Of a stretch of DNA of 64,000 bases, positions 1-11,817 are shown in pieces. The notes under the pieces are model-generated. The model saw nothing but the letters and a program-made list of their open reading frames with translations. It searched no databases and was not told the DNA's origin. The stretch is from NCBI GenBank assembly GCA_027382625.1, contig JAJKFJ010021539.1, forward strand, positions 1 to 64,000, given 5' to 3'. This stretch comes from Tetmemena sp. SeJ-2015 (Eukaryota; Ciliophora; Spirotrichea; Sporadotrichida; Oxytrichidae). A program made the position numbers and the translations under genes. Position 1 is the first letter of the stretch. Each line of letters starts with the position of its first letter.

Positions 1-330
1 GCGAAGAGTTTGAGGATCAATCAAATAATTGATGTGCTGAAACTTAGAAGTGCGATGAGGAACAGCTGCAACTCCTAACTTTCTCATCTGCAACTTTCAA
101 ATGCGAGAGTATAGTGTGGCACTCTCAGCATTTTTGCGATGGAGTTGATGTTGAGAACTGGCTATTACTACTTATAAGGGCCATACCTTAGAGTCAAAAT
201 GAAATTGATATATGATGGATCATGTAGTTATTTTTGAGTAATTTCGCGTTTGACTCGCATGATTATAAGTATTAATAAAGAAATTAATTATACACAACTT
301 ATTTTCACTTTCTTATCATATTTTTTGGAA
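1..330 (-). repeat. GC-richer interspersed repeat, copy 1
   Basis: This segment is close to the reverse complement of the plus-strand segments near 28690-29000 and 19740-20040. It is visibly richer in G and C than its surroundings. On the plus strand it reads open for about 75 codons with TAA/TAG as glutamine, while the opposite strand is also open in the 19.5-20.1 kb copy, so the coding strand is uncertain. It looks like part of a dispersed element cut by the window edge. Confidence 0.7.
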
Positions 331-2054
331 TGAATGCAATAATAAATATTCTGTATAATAAATGGATACCGAAAGTTAAGCGATGTCTATAGATTATTTT
401 TATTTTTAAGATAGTCAAATATTGAGCTTGCCCTCTGTGAAAGTAAATGTTTAAACTCAAAAATATCTCCATGGAATCGATCAGAAACTATAATATAAAT
501 AATACTTTTATAAGTTGCATAAATTATATCTGTAGAGTAGAAGTCTTTGAATCCTCATATATTTTTCTAAAACATTCTCTCCGTGGCTTTCAGTTAAATT
601 CAAGGCTACTACATCTTGAGGAGAATAAACACTTAGTTCAGAAATTTATTAACTCAAGAACACTTTAGGATTTACTTTCTTGAGAATTTAAATTTTATTA
701 AATGATTAATTTTGTGGATAATAGACTTTCTTATAAAGTAATATTGAGGGAAAACAAGAATGATTCTAAAGTCTCAGATTTAAACAAAACAAATTTTTTC
801 AAATCCCAAAATCATAAAGTTGAAACCCTATTAAATGTAATCCTTCAGGAATTTTTAATTATATGAATTTCAAATATCAAATTTTGAGAACGATTTTCTT
901 CTCGAAACAAATTGAAGGAATAAATTTTCTTTATAATCTTAAATTTATATTTCTCTTAAGTTAATGAAATTTATAATTCCATTTCTACTTTGAATATCCT
1001 TATCGCGACTACTCAATTAAATGTTAATTAATAATTAATAAATAATGATGATAATTTTATAGTAATTTTCATCATAATTAATCTATTTTAATTAATATTA
1101 GCAAGATATGTTCTTATGCTATCAGACTTAAAACATTTTGGAATCGAGTTCTCCTAATATGCCTATACTTTTATAAAATTATTATTCATAATTTCAAATA
1201 CTTAATGTAAAAAATCTTTTAAATAGAGCTGGAAAAAAATTCTCTTAAAACTCAAAATAAAATGTAAAACTTAGAAAGCACTCAAATTTCCCTTAAAAAA
1301 TATTTTTAAAAAAATGTTTTTTTTTAAAAGTATTTTTAATCTTTCAAAAAAAAACCTGGAATTGATATTTCATAATAACTTTTTATTTTGCAAAACTAAT
1401 TTAGAATTTAGAATGATTAAAATTTAAAAGTTATAAATTTTATTAAAAAGATAATTTTTTATTTTTTAATAAAATTTTACTCTAATTAAATCAAATAATT
1501 TCAACTATATCAAGTCAGCTCCTAAAATTGAAAATTTATTTTGATAGCTAATTGAAATGACATTTTTCGCCCTGCCAAACCCAGAAATTAAGATCATAAT
1601 TAAATGGAAAGCCTTTTTTACAAGCTAACTTTAACGGGTAAGAGGAATGTTTTACGAATTCAATCAAGCATCCTATCCCCATCTTTAGAGGCTAATCAGT
1701 TGCTTCTTTGTTTTTGATCATTTGGGATCTCAAATTCATTAATTTGAAAAATTTAAAACCCCATCTGAAAATTGGAGGAATCTAAATAGTTTACATTTAA
1801 AACAAAATTTTATTTTTTGAGAGAAAAATTTCTGCGTCTTTTTTTTTAATACTTGTTTTATATTTTGAATAAAAAATTAAAGACTGATATAGCTTTTAAA
1901 TACAAAATTTCCTAACTCCTTGAATTTTATAGTTAAATAAAGACAAGGAATTCGCATTATTATCTTTAGATTTAAATGAATTATATTCTAAATTAGATTA
2001 ATCTTTACTATAATAGCATTTAATGACTTGGAATTGAATCAATTGCAATATGAT

Positions 2055-2231
2055 AATTTAGAGAAGTGTTATAACTTTATCAGACTTTTTCAGCTGCTAA
2101 GTGAGTTTAAGAAACTGAAGTATCTGAGATATCAATAGAAATTTAAAAATCAAGATGAACCTTCCATCACTAATTCATTTAATGAATAACAAAATGAGGC
2201 TTTCGCACTATTATTTTATTTACTCTATTGA
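2055..2231 (+). CDS. LRR-like coding fragment, upstream family member
   Basis: The frame is open to TGA for about 58 codons with TAA/TAG as glutamine. It contains an LLSEFKKLKYLRYQ stretch that resembles the LLAKNNNNLRYLEL block of the downstream genes. No start codon is evident and the flanks are AT-rich, so this is a fragment of an interrupted or decayed gene. The assignment rests on spacing of leucines and lysines only. Confidence 0.4.
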
Positions 2232-4285
2232 TTCTCAAAAATAACATCACTTCGCTACTCATCAGAAGTGCTGCAGTCAACCTGAAATTTATAAAGTTTA
2301 TTTGTAGAAAAAATTATGAGTACAAATTTACCATTAAAAATGATAAATACAATATCATTTTAAGGTTTCTTAACTGCTATATTTCAAGATCAACATTTAC
2401 TTAACAAAAATTATTTATAATTTTCAAATTACAAATACATTTGTAAAATTAAATAAAGAACAAATAATGGAATAATTAAATGAGATTATAATAATTCCTT
2501 TATTAATTATTGATAAAGTACTTTCATTTTTAGTAAAAATAATAATCACAATACATAAATTTAAAGGACAAATATAAAATTCAACCAATCTTATTTCAAT
2601 AGAAAACTACTTAACTTTTAAAATATAGAATTGATCTACTGGTTAAAGGGCCTTTTTAAAATATTTGAAAATAGAGTACTCTTGCATTCATTTATTTTTT
2701 TTTTAAAATATGATTTTTTCTTAAATATGAATAGAAACGAATATGATATTATAAAAATTTGACTAAATTCTAGTGATCTATATAGGTTAATTTATTCTCT
2801 AACTGTCCGGCTCAGTGTAAAAAATTTAAATTAAAACTTTCTCTTTTCAATAATATATCTCTTTATATTTTCTTTTTATTGAGGTTGAGTAAACTAGAAA
2901 ATATTTGAAATTTTGAAATTGAAGCACAATCTTTTAAAATTAAGGATTGAAATGTATTCTAAGTTTATTTAATATTTTTATTTATAAAGTAGGACGTTTA
3001 GAACTTAGTGAGTTATCTTTTAGTTCAGCAGAGTTTGCAAAAAATAGACTTATAGTTTGTTTCTAACAAATTTTAAATCCAGAATAGGAATTTTAGAGAA
3101 AACCACTTGCTTATATTAGTTCCATCAAAATCAGGTTTGTTAAATTCTGGAAAAATAATATCCTCACCACACTCAGATAAACTCAACTCAAAATATTATA
3201 AATTATTATTTAAAAATATGATTTTAGTGCCTTTTTGAAGGCAACAAGAATAAAAAATATGCATCAATAAAAAATAAGAAATTTAAATTATACTATATCT
3301 TGCAATTTTAAATAAAGAAGTTAAAGGTCTTGAAGATAAAGAATGCAAAACTCAGCAAGAGATTCCTAAAGACGATTTCATATTTAAACATCTAAGATCT
3401 TAGAATAAAGGGACAACGCAATTTATATTAATTATATGTCTGAGTTACTGAAATTAAAGATAGGCCCTAATCTGGATTAATATTTTATAATTTAAATCCA
3501 AATTCAAAAATATCTCAAGTTTAATATCTTAATCAAAGATAATTCAAAAATCTTATAATTTTAATTAGACCATAATAAGGGTAAGTCAACACAATTTTAA
3601 ATAAATTGATCAACTAATTTAATAGAATATACTAAGATTTCTGTTTATGATTAGATTATGACTCTACTATTGTTATAAATTGTTAAATTTTATATCTAAA
3701 TTTATAGTGGGAATAAATTGATAGTACCGTTATAGCTTGCTTAGTCGACTAAGAAGTCTCTCCCTCTGCATTTTATTTAATTGATAACCCATATTATTAC
3801 TAACCTTACAGAGAAAACTAACAAGAATATTAACTGATTATCGATTATAGATTGCTATCCAATCTTGAAATACTACATTTGGACATTATAAAGCCTTATA
3901 CTAAGCTCTTAAAATTAAATAATTATAGAGGATATATATTGAACTGGGCATAAATAAATTACATGCCTGAGTTGTGAGACCATCATTTCTTGATATGTGT
4001 CTGCTAATAAAGTCATTTAGAAGACTTTCTTCTTGAAACATCAAGAATGAGCTTTATCATTCTACCGTTTACAATATCCCAGCAGTTTTGGCTATATTTA
4101 AAAGTCCTCCAGATTAGATTTGCGATTTCATGGCTATAGTTTTTCTTAAAAAATAGAATGAAATAGAAAATTCTAACCTAAAATGGTTTTACATCTTACT
4201 CTAACTCAAATAACAATATAAGAGGTAATAATTACGTATTTGGGCCCTCAATCCGAAGACAACGATTGCTAATCTATCACAAATG

Positions 4286-4384
4286 AGCTCCTTGGGAATA
4301 ACTAATATTATCGTCTGGCTTCGTGGTTCTCCATAATCCACACAGCTTACCTCTCTGTAAGATATTCAAAACTCTCATCTATGA
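4286..4384 (+). CDS. Fragment related to the open frame at 37438-38202
   Basis: The reading SSLGITNIIVWLRGSPQ matches the pattern SLGxxxxxxxxFYGSP in the 37.4-38.2 kb open frame. The nucleotide sequences around it are also alignable (cttggg...ggttctcca). In gene E the related frame lies inside a large removable segment, so this copy may mark the same kind of insert in the upstream family member. The product is unknown. Confidence 0.4.
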
Positions 4385-5431
4385 ATATACAAGCTGTATG
4401 GCTTCTCAGATCGTCCAATTAAAAAAAAGAAATAGTTATTAATACTCGACTATCATACCACTCATCAATCCAATTATTTTCGTACTCCACAGGCTTCCTA
4501 TTAAACTTTCTATTTAATAAATCTTAAAATATTATTATTTAAATAGAGGCTGGACTTTCAAAAGAGAGCGCTTTTGATGAACATTTTGAGCTCCCCTAAA
4601 TTAAGGCAAGTTAGCTTTAATTCAAATTTAAATGTTTAAATTTAAAATAGCATCGACTTTGGTATAAATTATATCAATCCCAACTCCTTTCTTAGTTTTT
4701 ATACTATTCTAGCAGATTGTTTTGATCTCACTCAAAATCAAATGATAAAAATATTCTCAATGCTTAAATGATTGAGGAAATACATGTCTTTGGAAACTTT
4801 TAAGCCGAATAGCCGATAAATACGATTCATAACTAATCTGCCTAAGAAGTATTTCGCTTTAATAATTCCTTTGCAAAGAAATCTTAGCCAAAATTAGATA
4901 AAGCTATTCTTAGATTGAACAAATACTTGCAAAAGAGTTCCCTCAAAAGAAAGAATAATTATTTTAATAAACAATATTGAAAGCATAATTTTAGTGAATT
5001 TGTTGCAAGTATTTTATTAAGACTGATCACATTCTTAGAATCTTTTAAGATAAATAATATAGAGGAGGTTAAGAAGGCAGTTATTAGATTTAGGACCAAT
5101 CTCACATTAAATTCTTGGATTTTAACAACTTTAAAACTGTAAAATTGGATAACTTCGGAGATATAGAATGCTAGAGATATTGACAGATTAAAGATTTACA
5201 TGAGAATAGTCTTATCGAAAAAAGTATTGAGATTTTAGCATACTAAAAATCTTTTGTAAATTCAATTTATCATTACTTAAATATAACTTATGTAAAATTT
5301 GCAGATTCAAACATTTTCAGTCGAATCCATAAAATTAATTTTATTAAAAATATTTTATAAGAAAGAATGTAGAAATAAATAGCCAATACTATCACATTTA
5401 AAATCTAAATATAAAAATAATTAAAAGATAT

Positions 5432-8400
5432 ATGGAGTCTAAAAATATACCCGACCATTTTGTCTTCCCTCTCATTAAATATATTTTAAAGTTGAAGTTA
5501 GTTCTAAAGATGAGCATTCAGCAGAATAGAAAAACAAAAATCTTCTTGCATTAGGGAAATACCTTTATGTAAACATAATTTCATATTCGTTCTACCTCAA
5601 GGAAGCATCAACTCTTCAAAAGAGACTCTCCAAGAAATTGAGCTAATATTTTTCATCAGAAGAAGGTTCCTAACTCTTATCTGGTACAATTAAATTCAAC
5701 TTCTTAGTAGAATAGAATAGATGAGGAATTAAGGACCCCCAACCGGCATATAATAACTTAATATATTTAAAGTTAATTCATAGGCGTAACTCTTTGATCA
5801 GTTGTGCCACTTCACGTGAAGCCCAAACGCAACTTCTAAGTAAAGATCAACTTGTTAAATGTTGAAGAAGAGGATATGAAAATACAAATGCTAGACCAGT
5901 TTAATTATTTGTTTAGAAAAGAAGTTCTCTCTAATTTTACTATAAAGCTTCCCATCGATTTATAAATCTACAAACAAAGAATAAATTGGATTTTGAATTT
6001 TGAATTAACTTATTTCTTAAATTTGTGATTTTTGTTAATAGTTAATTAACAGCTTCTAACTTGAATTTCGCGCAAATCCATAACTAATTCAGTTAGATTA
6101 GGGTAATACAGTTTTCTAATTTATATATTTTCCCATACAAGCCTTATAGTATAAAAGTTAAAGAGACACATTTATTTGGCCGTCTTTTTAAACTTATTAT
6201 AGGAAGGATATGATTTAGTGATCGCCAGTTATTTATTTTGAAATAAATTGAAGAATAAAGGAGGACTGAACAGATATTATATTGTTTATTCAAGTAAATA
6301 CTTTTAAAAAATAAATTAGTAAAAATGAAAGTTTGGAATGGGACTAATAGAAGATAGAGCGCACTTGCCCAGAGCTTCCAGAATACACTAAGCACCTGTA
6401 AGTAAACCATTTTTACCTTGATCTCATTCTAAGTAATTTAAATAAGTTTAGAGCTTATTTATGCACTAATTCTTACTTTAAGATAGGCTTCTCAATACTG
6501 AACGATCGAACATTCGCTCAAGTTGGAACTTAAAATTGTTTCAGTGGCACTAACACTTCCCAAGAAGACTTCTAGAGTGCTTATCCAATAGTATCGAGCA
6601 ATGACAATCTTTGAAAAAGGTAGGACTTCCTACTTTGTAATGGCATCATTAGAGATAAAGAGCAAAAGATATTTTCGAATAGAGGGGAAACATAAGCAAA
6701 ATGTCACAGATATAATAAAAACTGAGCAAAGGACTGTGTTTGTGATTGAATAAAATGAACAAAGTGAGAGCAAGTTCTTGTTCAGTGGAGCCTACATTAA
6801 ATATTTTGTATTTTGACAATTTCTACTGCCAATCACTGAATCGTATCCTTCCTATATTAAAAAACCTTATAAAATATTTTATCTTTACTACCAGAGTTAA
6901 ATGTAATCAATAATGGATCCAGCAATCGAAAAATCTTTATAATATTGTTTTAATATATAAAAAACAAATTAATAAAATTAAATGATTGTAATTTTAAAAG
7001 AAATAAATTTGCAAATGCAAGATTTTAGAATGATAACTATATAAATTTAATTTGAAATTAAAGGGCTAATTATTTTTGCTTATCATAAAAGGAAAAATTA
7101 TAAAAAATACTTCTATTATTTGTTTTTTCTTTCTAAAATGTTAATCAATTTATATTACAATTAGATATTAGAATAATTCAAGCCAGCAGAGATTTTACTA
7201 GACAAAACTTACATAAAAATGTTAATTTTTAATTACAATTTAATTTAGTTCGAAAATAAATTAAAGGTAGATTTATGCGACCATGATTTTAAAATCAAGA
7301 ATTAAATATACAAAAATAATTAAAATAAAATTGATCAAGGGGTAGAATTAAGTGCTAGTTAATATATACTAAGCATCAATATCTATCTATTTATTATAGA
7401 CAAACTTCAAATGAAGATTTGTAATGTGTAGGCCGGAAAAATTTTGAAATAGTTGACTCAATATAAGGCTCTACTTCCATTACGAAAGGAGGTGTCTATG
7501 ACGAGATATATATATATATATAACTCAAACTCTGAACCAAGAAATTAGCCAAGTTCAAAAACCGATTACCAAAGTCTCTCTTTACTCAAACCTCAAATGA
7601 AGAAGATGCAAGTGTGAAGGTTACTAAGAATTTAATGCTAATCGAATAATGATAATATCAATCCAATATCTTACACTTCAACTACCACTTATTTGAAATT
7701 TTATATTTTAGGTATAATTCTCTTTTTTATTAAATTCTCAGCAATATTTGCTTTTGAAATAAATAATTAAAATACTTATTACTAAAATAACTGTAGTAAT
7801 GCCTGTCAAATTCTACTTATCTAACTCAGCTCTTTGAGTTATATTTTTAATTTATACAATTCTTAAAATTATAGCCAGTCCAAGACCATCAAATACCTTT
7901 ATTCTTATAAGTAGAGAGTGTCAATGCTCTAATTCTTCAAATTTTAATCTTATATATATACTAAACAAACTTTATGTAAATTTAATTAATTATGTATTTT
8001 TAAAAAAATGGGGCGTCTTATATTGAGCAGATGGCGGAGATAGAAGTAAGTCTTTTCTTCTTTTAGTTTTGCTTATCTATTTGTTTATGCTTCCCTAATT
8101 TTAAAAATGATCAAAGAGAACCAAAAATATATTTATTTAAAAAAATAATGGGGGCCTTTCCTCGACAGTAAAATTTTATTATGAATAAAAGTTAGAACAA
8201 AATATGTTTTTAGGGTAATTTTCGCTATCAAATCTAATTTTTACAGTTATAGAGGTGCATTAGAACATATAAGGCCTCAAATTTTAATCCTAATTTAGTA
8301 AGTTAAATGCCAACTGCACCTAAATAAAATCTACATTTTAAGCTTATTTGTCTCTATTGTAAAATGAAATTAAAGAGTAATTTTTAAATAGTGCAACATT

Positions 8401-11400
8401 TTTTGAATTTATAACATGCTTCAGCAATAAGCCCTTAGAATTTAAGATAAAAAGTTGTAGCATTACCCCCTTAATCAAGAATTAAATTTTGGATATATAT
8501 AAATGTTGCACTATTTAAAAATTACTCTTTAATTTCATTTTACAATAGAGACAAATAAGCTTAAAATGTAGATTTTATTTAGGTGCAGTTGGCATTTAAC
8601 TTACTAAATTAGGATTAAAATTTGAGGCCTTATATGTTCTAATGCACCTCTATAACTGGAAAATTAGATTTGAGAGCGAAAATTACCCTAAAAACATATT
8701 TTGTTCTAACTTTTATTCATAATAAAATTTTACTGTAGAGGAAAGGCCCCCAAAAATAATTTATCTCCCATTATAAAATCGTGAGCAATCTTGAATTATA
8801 ATTTTTACTTTGTAGGAAAAAGCTCAGCAAAATCTAAAATCATTACTGTCGTTCAATCTGGATATTAAAGATTAAAAAGAAAATGCTTAGTATAATTAAG
8901 AAAGAATGGACTCAACAGAGTTAATTCAATCCTTTGCAAATTAAAAATTTATTATTTTGAAATATTTCAGAGTCTTTGGTAAATGTAAAAAGCTTAAACA
9001 TAACATATGCAGTTTATTCAGATTAAACAGTAGCAGCTTTTGATATTATAAAATATCAATAACCTATCAATAAGCAAAATATTCTAAGTTTTTAGCAATA
9101 TGTTGTGCCAGAATATTTCTAATTTTCAAGCTATTTTGTGGTGTAAAATATATATTTAAAAGAAAGATATATTTAAATCCAAAGCTAAATTAATATCTTT
9201 ATAAATATATATTTCGAGACTCCCTTCTCTATAAAGTTTAAAACTCAACTTTCTGGCATAATTGAATGTAGAATAGAAACTTTAAACTTCATAAGTGTTT
9301 TTTCAACTTCTTTAAGGAAAATCTTAAATTCAACATATCTCACTAAGCAATTTCAGTCTTTTTTAATTATTGAAAAATAATTTTTACGCTAAAATTGAAC
9401 TCTTATTTTTATTAATATATTTAATTTAATCTTTAACTTTTTAAATTTGTTAAAATTTAACATTGGACATTATTTATTTTAAAAAAATTAGCAATTTAAT
9501 CATATAAATAAAATATAATCATAAGAATATTACATTAAAAAATAAATAAGTCAAATAGATGCTGAAGTATTCGTAAGAGATTTCTCTAAGATCCCTTTGA
9601 GATCCATTTCAGTTATAATCTCTAAGAAAAGAGAGCTTCAAGTATTTGGAAATTACCTGCTCTAGCAATCCTCATTGGATAAAGTTCATGTTCGATTTTG
9701 GATTCCCAAAGCTTTGCTCTATCATTAGGGAAAGACTATGAAAAGATCCATCAAACACCTAGTAATTCAGGGGTACTCCGACTCAATTTAAATATCTTCT
9801 TATAGTATAATTTTTAATGCATTTTTTTCTTATTGAATGCAGGGACCAAGAGGAGGCTACGCTAATATTCTTAATTTGCTAGCAAAGAAGAATAAGAGGC
9901 TGAGCTATTTGGAGTTGTAAGACATCAGCATATCTCAAAACACTCTCAAGGCTTTGAATTCCACAAAATTTTTCAATAAAATTTTTTAACTGTAGCATTT
10001 GAAATTGATTGGATGTCAAGATTAAAAAGAGAAAACATAATTGTTTTTAAATAAAAGATGAAAACAGGTTATTTTAGAAAAGCTTTTGCAAATTGGATCA
10101 GGAGGAAGGTTATTTAAATAGAGTGGTAAGAAAACTTGTCACTTTTTAAACAACAAACTTAAACCCCGACATGATAAAGCTTAAAATTGATACTACTTTA
10201 CTTCCTCAGCTAAGTATCATCAAGCTAAATCTATTAAATAATTTTTAAATACAGGAACTGAAAATTTCTATGAATTATTTTCAAAAAATATATTTTAAAA
10301 TATTATTCTCAAACAGCGTAGTTAAGCACAAAATGTGGAGTAGCTATATGGAAGTAAAATCTAAGCTTTTAAAATTGTTCAGAAGTTTAAATTTAAAGGG
10401 TTTTTTGTGTAATAGAATTTGCATGATAATATTTAGTTGAATTATAACCTCCTTCTAAAATCTTGAAATGATTTAGTTTAGACTGATAATTTTTATTAAT
10501 TTGAACAACTAGAGTAGTAATATTAGAGTATAAAATTCATTATGTTCGTTGATACGTTTAAATAAAAAGTCGGGAGTTGCAACTTGTTGGAAACATCATC
10601 CACTGATCTGCAGTTTGTTCAAAAGTATATCAAAAATCAATAAAAATTATACTATAATCATCTTCATAGCTGCAGATATGTCGCGGGCATTCCATTTCAT
10701 TGTGATATAAATCTTCTTAAATCCTTGATTCACTTATAAATCTATATTGATCGTTCCAACACGAAGTTGATATAAAGTTCTTAAAATTGGAAGATTAATC
10801 GAACAATAATTATTTATAACGGTCATACTTCAACTGCCTCTCATTTATTTCTTATTAAACTAATTCCAATTTAATTCCATTTAACACTAGTTCTCAGCTA
10901 TAATAGTGAACTAGGCCATTTAAAAATAATAGATTTTAACACTTGGCGGATTCTCGAAATTATAGCTGAAGTGTTAGAGGCAGTCCCAAGGACTAAAGTT
11001 AGTCACCTGCACATACTATTCAAAGAAACAAGAAGCAATCTTATTTAATTTTAATTTTCTCCCATAAAATATAAATTTAAATCTGACCTACCATGCTCTC
11101 AAGAAAGATTTCAATCATTCAAATTAGTAAACAAGTCTTTTTAGAGCTTAAGAAACTAATTTATTTTACAACAAATACGCTGATTAAAGATTTTGAATAG
11201 CCTCAATAGGAAAAGAGAATTGCTATGATGCTTCAGAGAATTAAGTATTATTTTTTAAGTTGAATTGATGAGGTTCTTGTGGAACGAGACCACCATTTGT
11301 TTTTGTACAGTGCTCTCTTTTTAAAATAAATATCTTAAGAAGTAGTACAGACTCTCCTCTCAGTCTAAAGAATCTTAAACTTCAAAAGCTTTAAATTGTT

Positions 11401-11445
11401 CAGGCCTAGCCATTATTCAATGTTTTTAAGTTTAAGATAGAATGA
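5432..11445 (+). CDS. Gene A: LRR-like family protein, germline interrupted copy
   Basis: This is the first recognisable complete locus of the tandem family. It starts MESKNIPDHFVFPLIK at 5432; removing 5475-5485 joins it to a frame with LGKYLYVNI and QKRLSKK that stops at 5724. Later modules are an LVNVKSLNITY block (from 8967), a YISRLPSLQSLKL block (from 9208), the best-preserved ELQVFGNYLLQQ/LLAKKNKRLSYLEL block (9552-10061), TWRILE (from 10938), NLTYHALKKD (from 11080) and the C-terminal DSPLSLKN block ending at TGA 11443-11445. Six short direct-repeat-flanked segments interrupt it. A fold-back element lies inside. The homologous order of modules in B-G supports one gene. The exact joins between 5724 and 8967 are not resolved. 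Confidence 0.65.
5475..5485. other. IES-like segment, gene A, N-terminal site (11 bp, repeat TTAAA)
   Basis: TTAAA occurs at 5475-5479 and 5486-5490. Deleting 11 bp joins the ATG frame to the LGKYLYV frame and gives PLIKVEVSSK, matching PTIKVRVTES in C and D and PSLKVRVTTA in B at the same site. Confidence 0.7.
6502..6816 (+). CDS. Open frame of about 104 codons, unknown
   Basis: It is open from just after a TGA to TGA at 6814-6816, with only one TAA and one TAG read as glutamine. The composition is protein-like: it has many charged residues, including the run LEIKSKRYFRIEGKHK, and fewer Asn/Ile/Lys-only stretches than noise frames. It lies in gene A between the N-terminal module and the LRR-like blocks, where other copies carry the QPKRVRLAQ block, but I see no convincing match to that. 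It could be a diverged module or a frame carried by an eliminated segment. Confidence 0.45.
8150..8751. mobile_element. Fold-back element with 250-bp inverted arms and 9-bp flanking repeat
   Basis: Arms 8150-8401 and 8501-8751 are nearly perfect inverted repeats beginning GGGGGCCTTTCCTC and ending in its complement, around a loop of about 100 bp. The exact 9-mer AAAAATAAT flanks both sides (8141-8149 and 8752-8760), as expected of a target-site duplication. There is no open frame of note, so it is non-autonomous. A 9-bp duplication is typical of Mutator-like elements, but the AT-rich site makes that only a suggestion. Confidence 0.85.
9146..9202. other. IES-like segment, gene A (57 bp, repeat of 12 bp)
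   Basis: AAATATATATTT occurs exactly at 9146-9157 and 9203-9214. Removing 57 bp brings QNISNFQAIL next to YISRLPSL in one frame, matching the uninterrupted QSISKQILSNYISKLPSL of gene B. The repeat is low-complexity, so support is moderate. Confidence 0.55.
9552..10061 (+). CDS. Gene A LRR-like core module
   Basis: Exons-to-be 9552-9767, 9840-9966 and 9988-10061 give one frame. It runs through FSKIPLRSISVIISKKRELQ, VFGNYLLQQSSLDKVHV, MKRSIKHLVIQG, LLAKKNKRLSYLEL, ALNSTKLQHLKLIGC and stops at TGA. Each block aligns with genes B-G, and the xLxxLxL spacing is LRR-like. Two removable segments lie inside. This is the best-preserved version of the block in gene A. Confidence 0.75.
9768..9839. other. 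IES-like segment, gene A (72 bp, repeat CAGGG)
   Basis: CAGGG occurs at 9768-9772 and 9840-9844. Read-through meets TGA at 9834. Removing 72 bp joins HLVIQG to PRGGYANILNLLAK, parallel to the joint at the same site in C and D. A GT...AG intron placed at the visible GT gives the wrong frame with the nearest AG. Confidence 0.7.
9967..9987. other. IES-like segment, gene A, TR|LLHLKL site (21 bp, repeat AA)
   Basis: Removal gives LNSTKLQHLKLIGC, the same length as the restored joints in B-G. The frame is open either way here and the repeat is only 2 bp, so this copy is supported mainly by homology of the site. Confidence 0.45.
10490..10900 (-). mobile_element. TA-flanked 0.4-kb repeat element, copy in gene A
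   Basis: It matches the inserted element of gene D (31465-31879) along its length, including GGGAGTTGCAACTT near the left and TTCTCAGCTATAAT at the right end. It lies between the LLAKK module and the TWRILE module of gene A. The left edge is approximate. Confidence 0.65.
11037..11079. other. IES-like segment, gene A, NVPY site (43 bp, repeat AATCT)
   Basis: AATCT occurs at 11037-11041 and 11080-11084. Removal converts ETRSN plus noise into ETRSNLTYHALKKDFNHS, aligning with EIRVNVPYNATQRAINYG of genes C and D. Confidence 0.7.
11316..11332. other. IES-like segment, gene A, C-terminal site (17 bp, repeat TCTT)
   Basis: TCTT occurs at 11316-11319 and 11333-11336. Removal restores LYSALLRSSTDSPLSLKN, matching LYSPLIRTDIKDSPLN in C. 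Without it the frame is lost before the conserved DSPL stretch. Confidence 0.75.
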
Positions 11446-11817
11446 AAGGCTAAATGTTTTTTTTTATTCAAAGAATCAAATTTATTTCTTATCTATTTAA
11501 AGGGCAGCTTGTTTAAATTAATTTTTAAAAAGCAAATAGTATTTAATAAGAATAATTTAAAGATAATATTTAATAAAGTCAATATTTTTAAAAGAAATAA
11601 GGGGAAATTCATATCAATTTAATTATATAAGATAAATTAATAATATTTGTAAAAATATTTAAATTATTTTAATATATTCACTTTGAATATGATTTCAATA
11701 AATCCATTTATCTTAATTAGGTAATTTCCTGTTTAAATTTCTAATTAAAAAAATTCTCTTTTACAAAATAAATGAGTATAAGATATCTAAATTGCTATAA
11801 ATAATTTATAAAAAAAT
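11446..11817. other. AT-rich spacer between genes A and B
   Basis: About 370 bp of very AT-rich DNA with no module and no repeat I can recognise. It presumably holds the 3' end of A and the promoter of B, but I see no defined signal. Confidence 0.6.

Larger units (their letters stand above)
331..5431. other. AT-rich stretch with remnants of an upstream family member
   Basis: This is mostly AT-rich DNA without long frames. It contains LRR-like pieces (2055-2231 and around 4885-5200) and a piece at 4286-4384 related to an open frame that sits inside an eliminated-type segment of gene E. By position and content it is probably a decayed or heavily interrupted earlier member of the tandem family. 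I cannot assemble it. Confidence 0.45.

Noticed and set aside
9146..9214. A/T-run repeats generally as pointers.
   Set aside because: In such AT-rich DNA 2-4 bp repeats arise by chance; only those that restore a conserved joint seen in other paralogs were listed.
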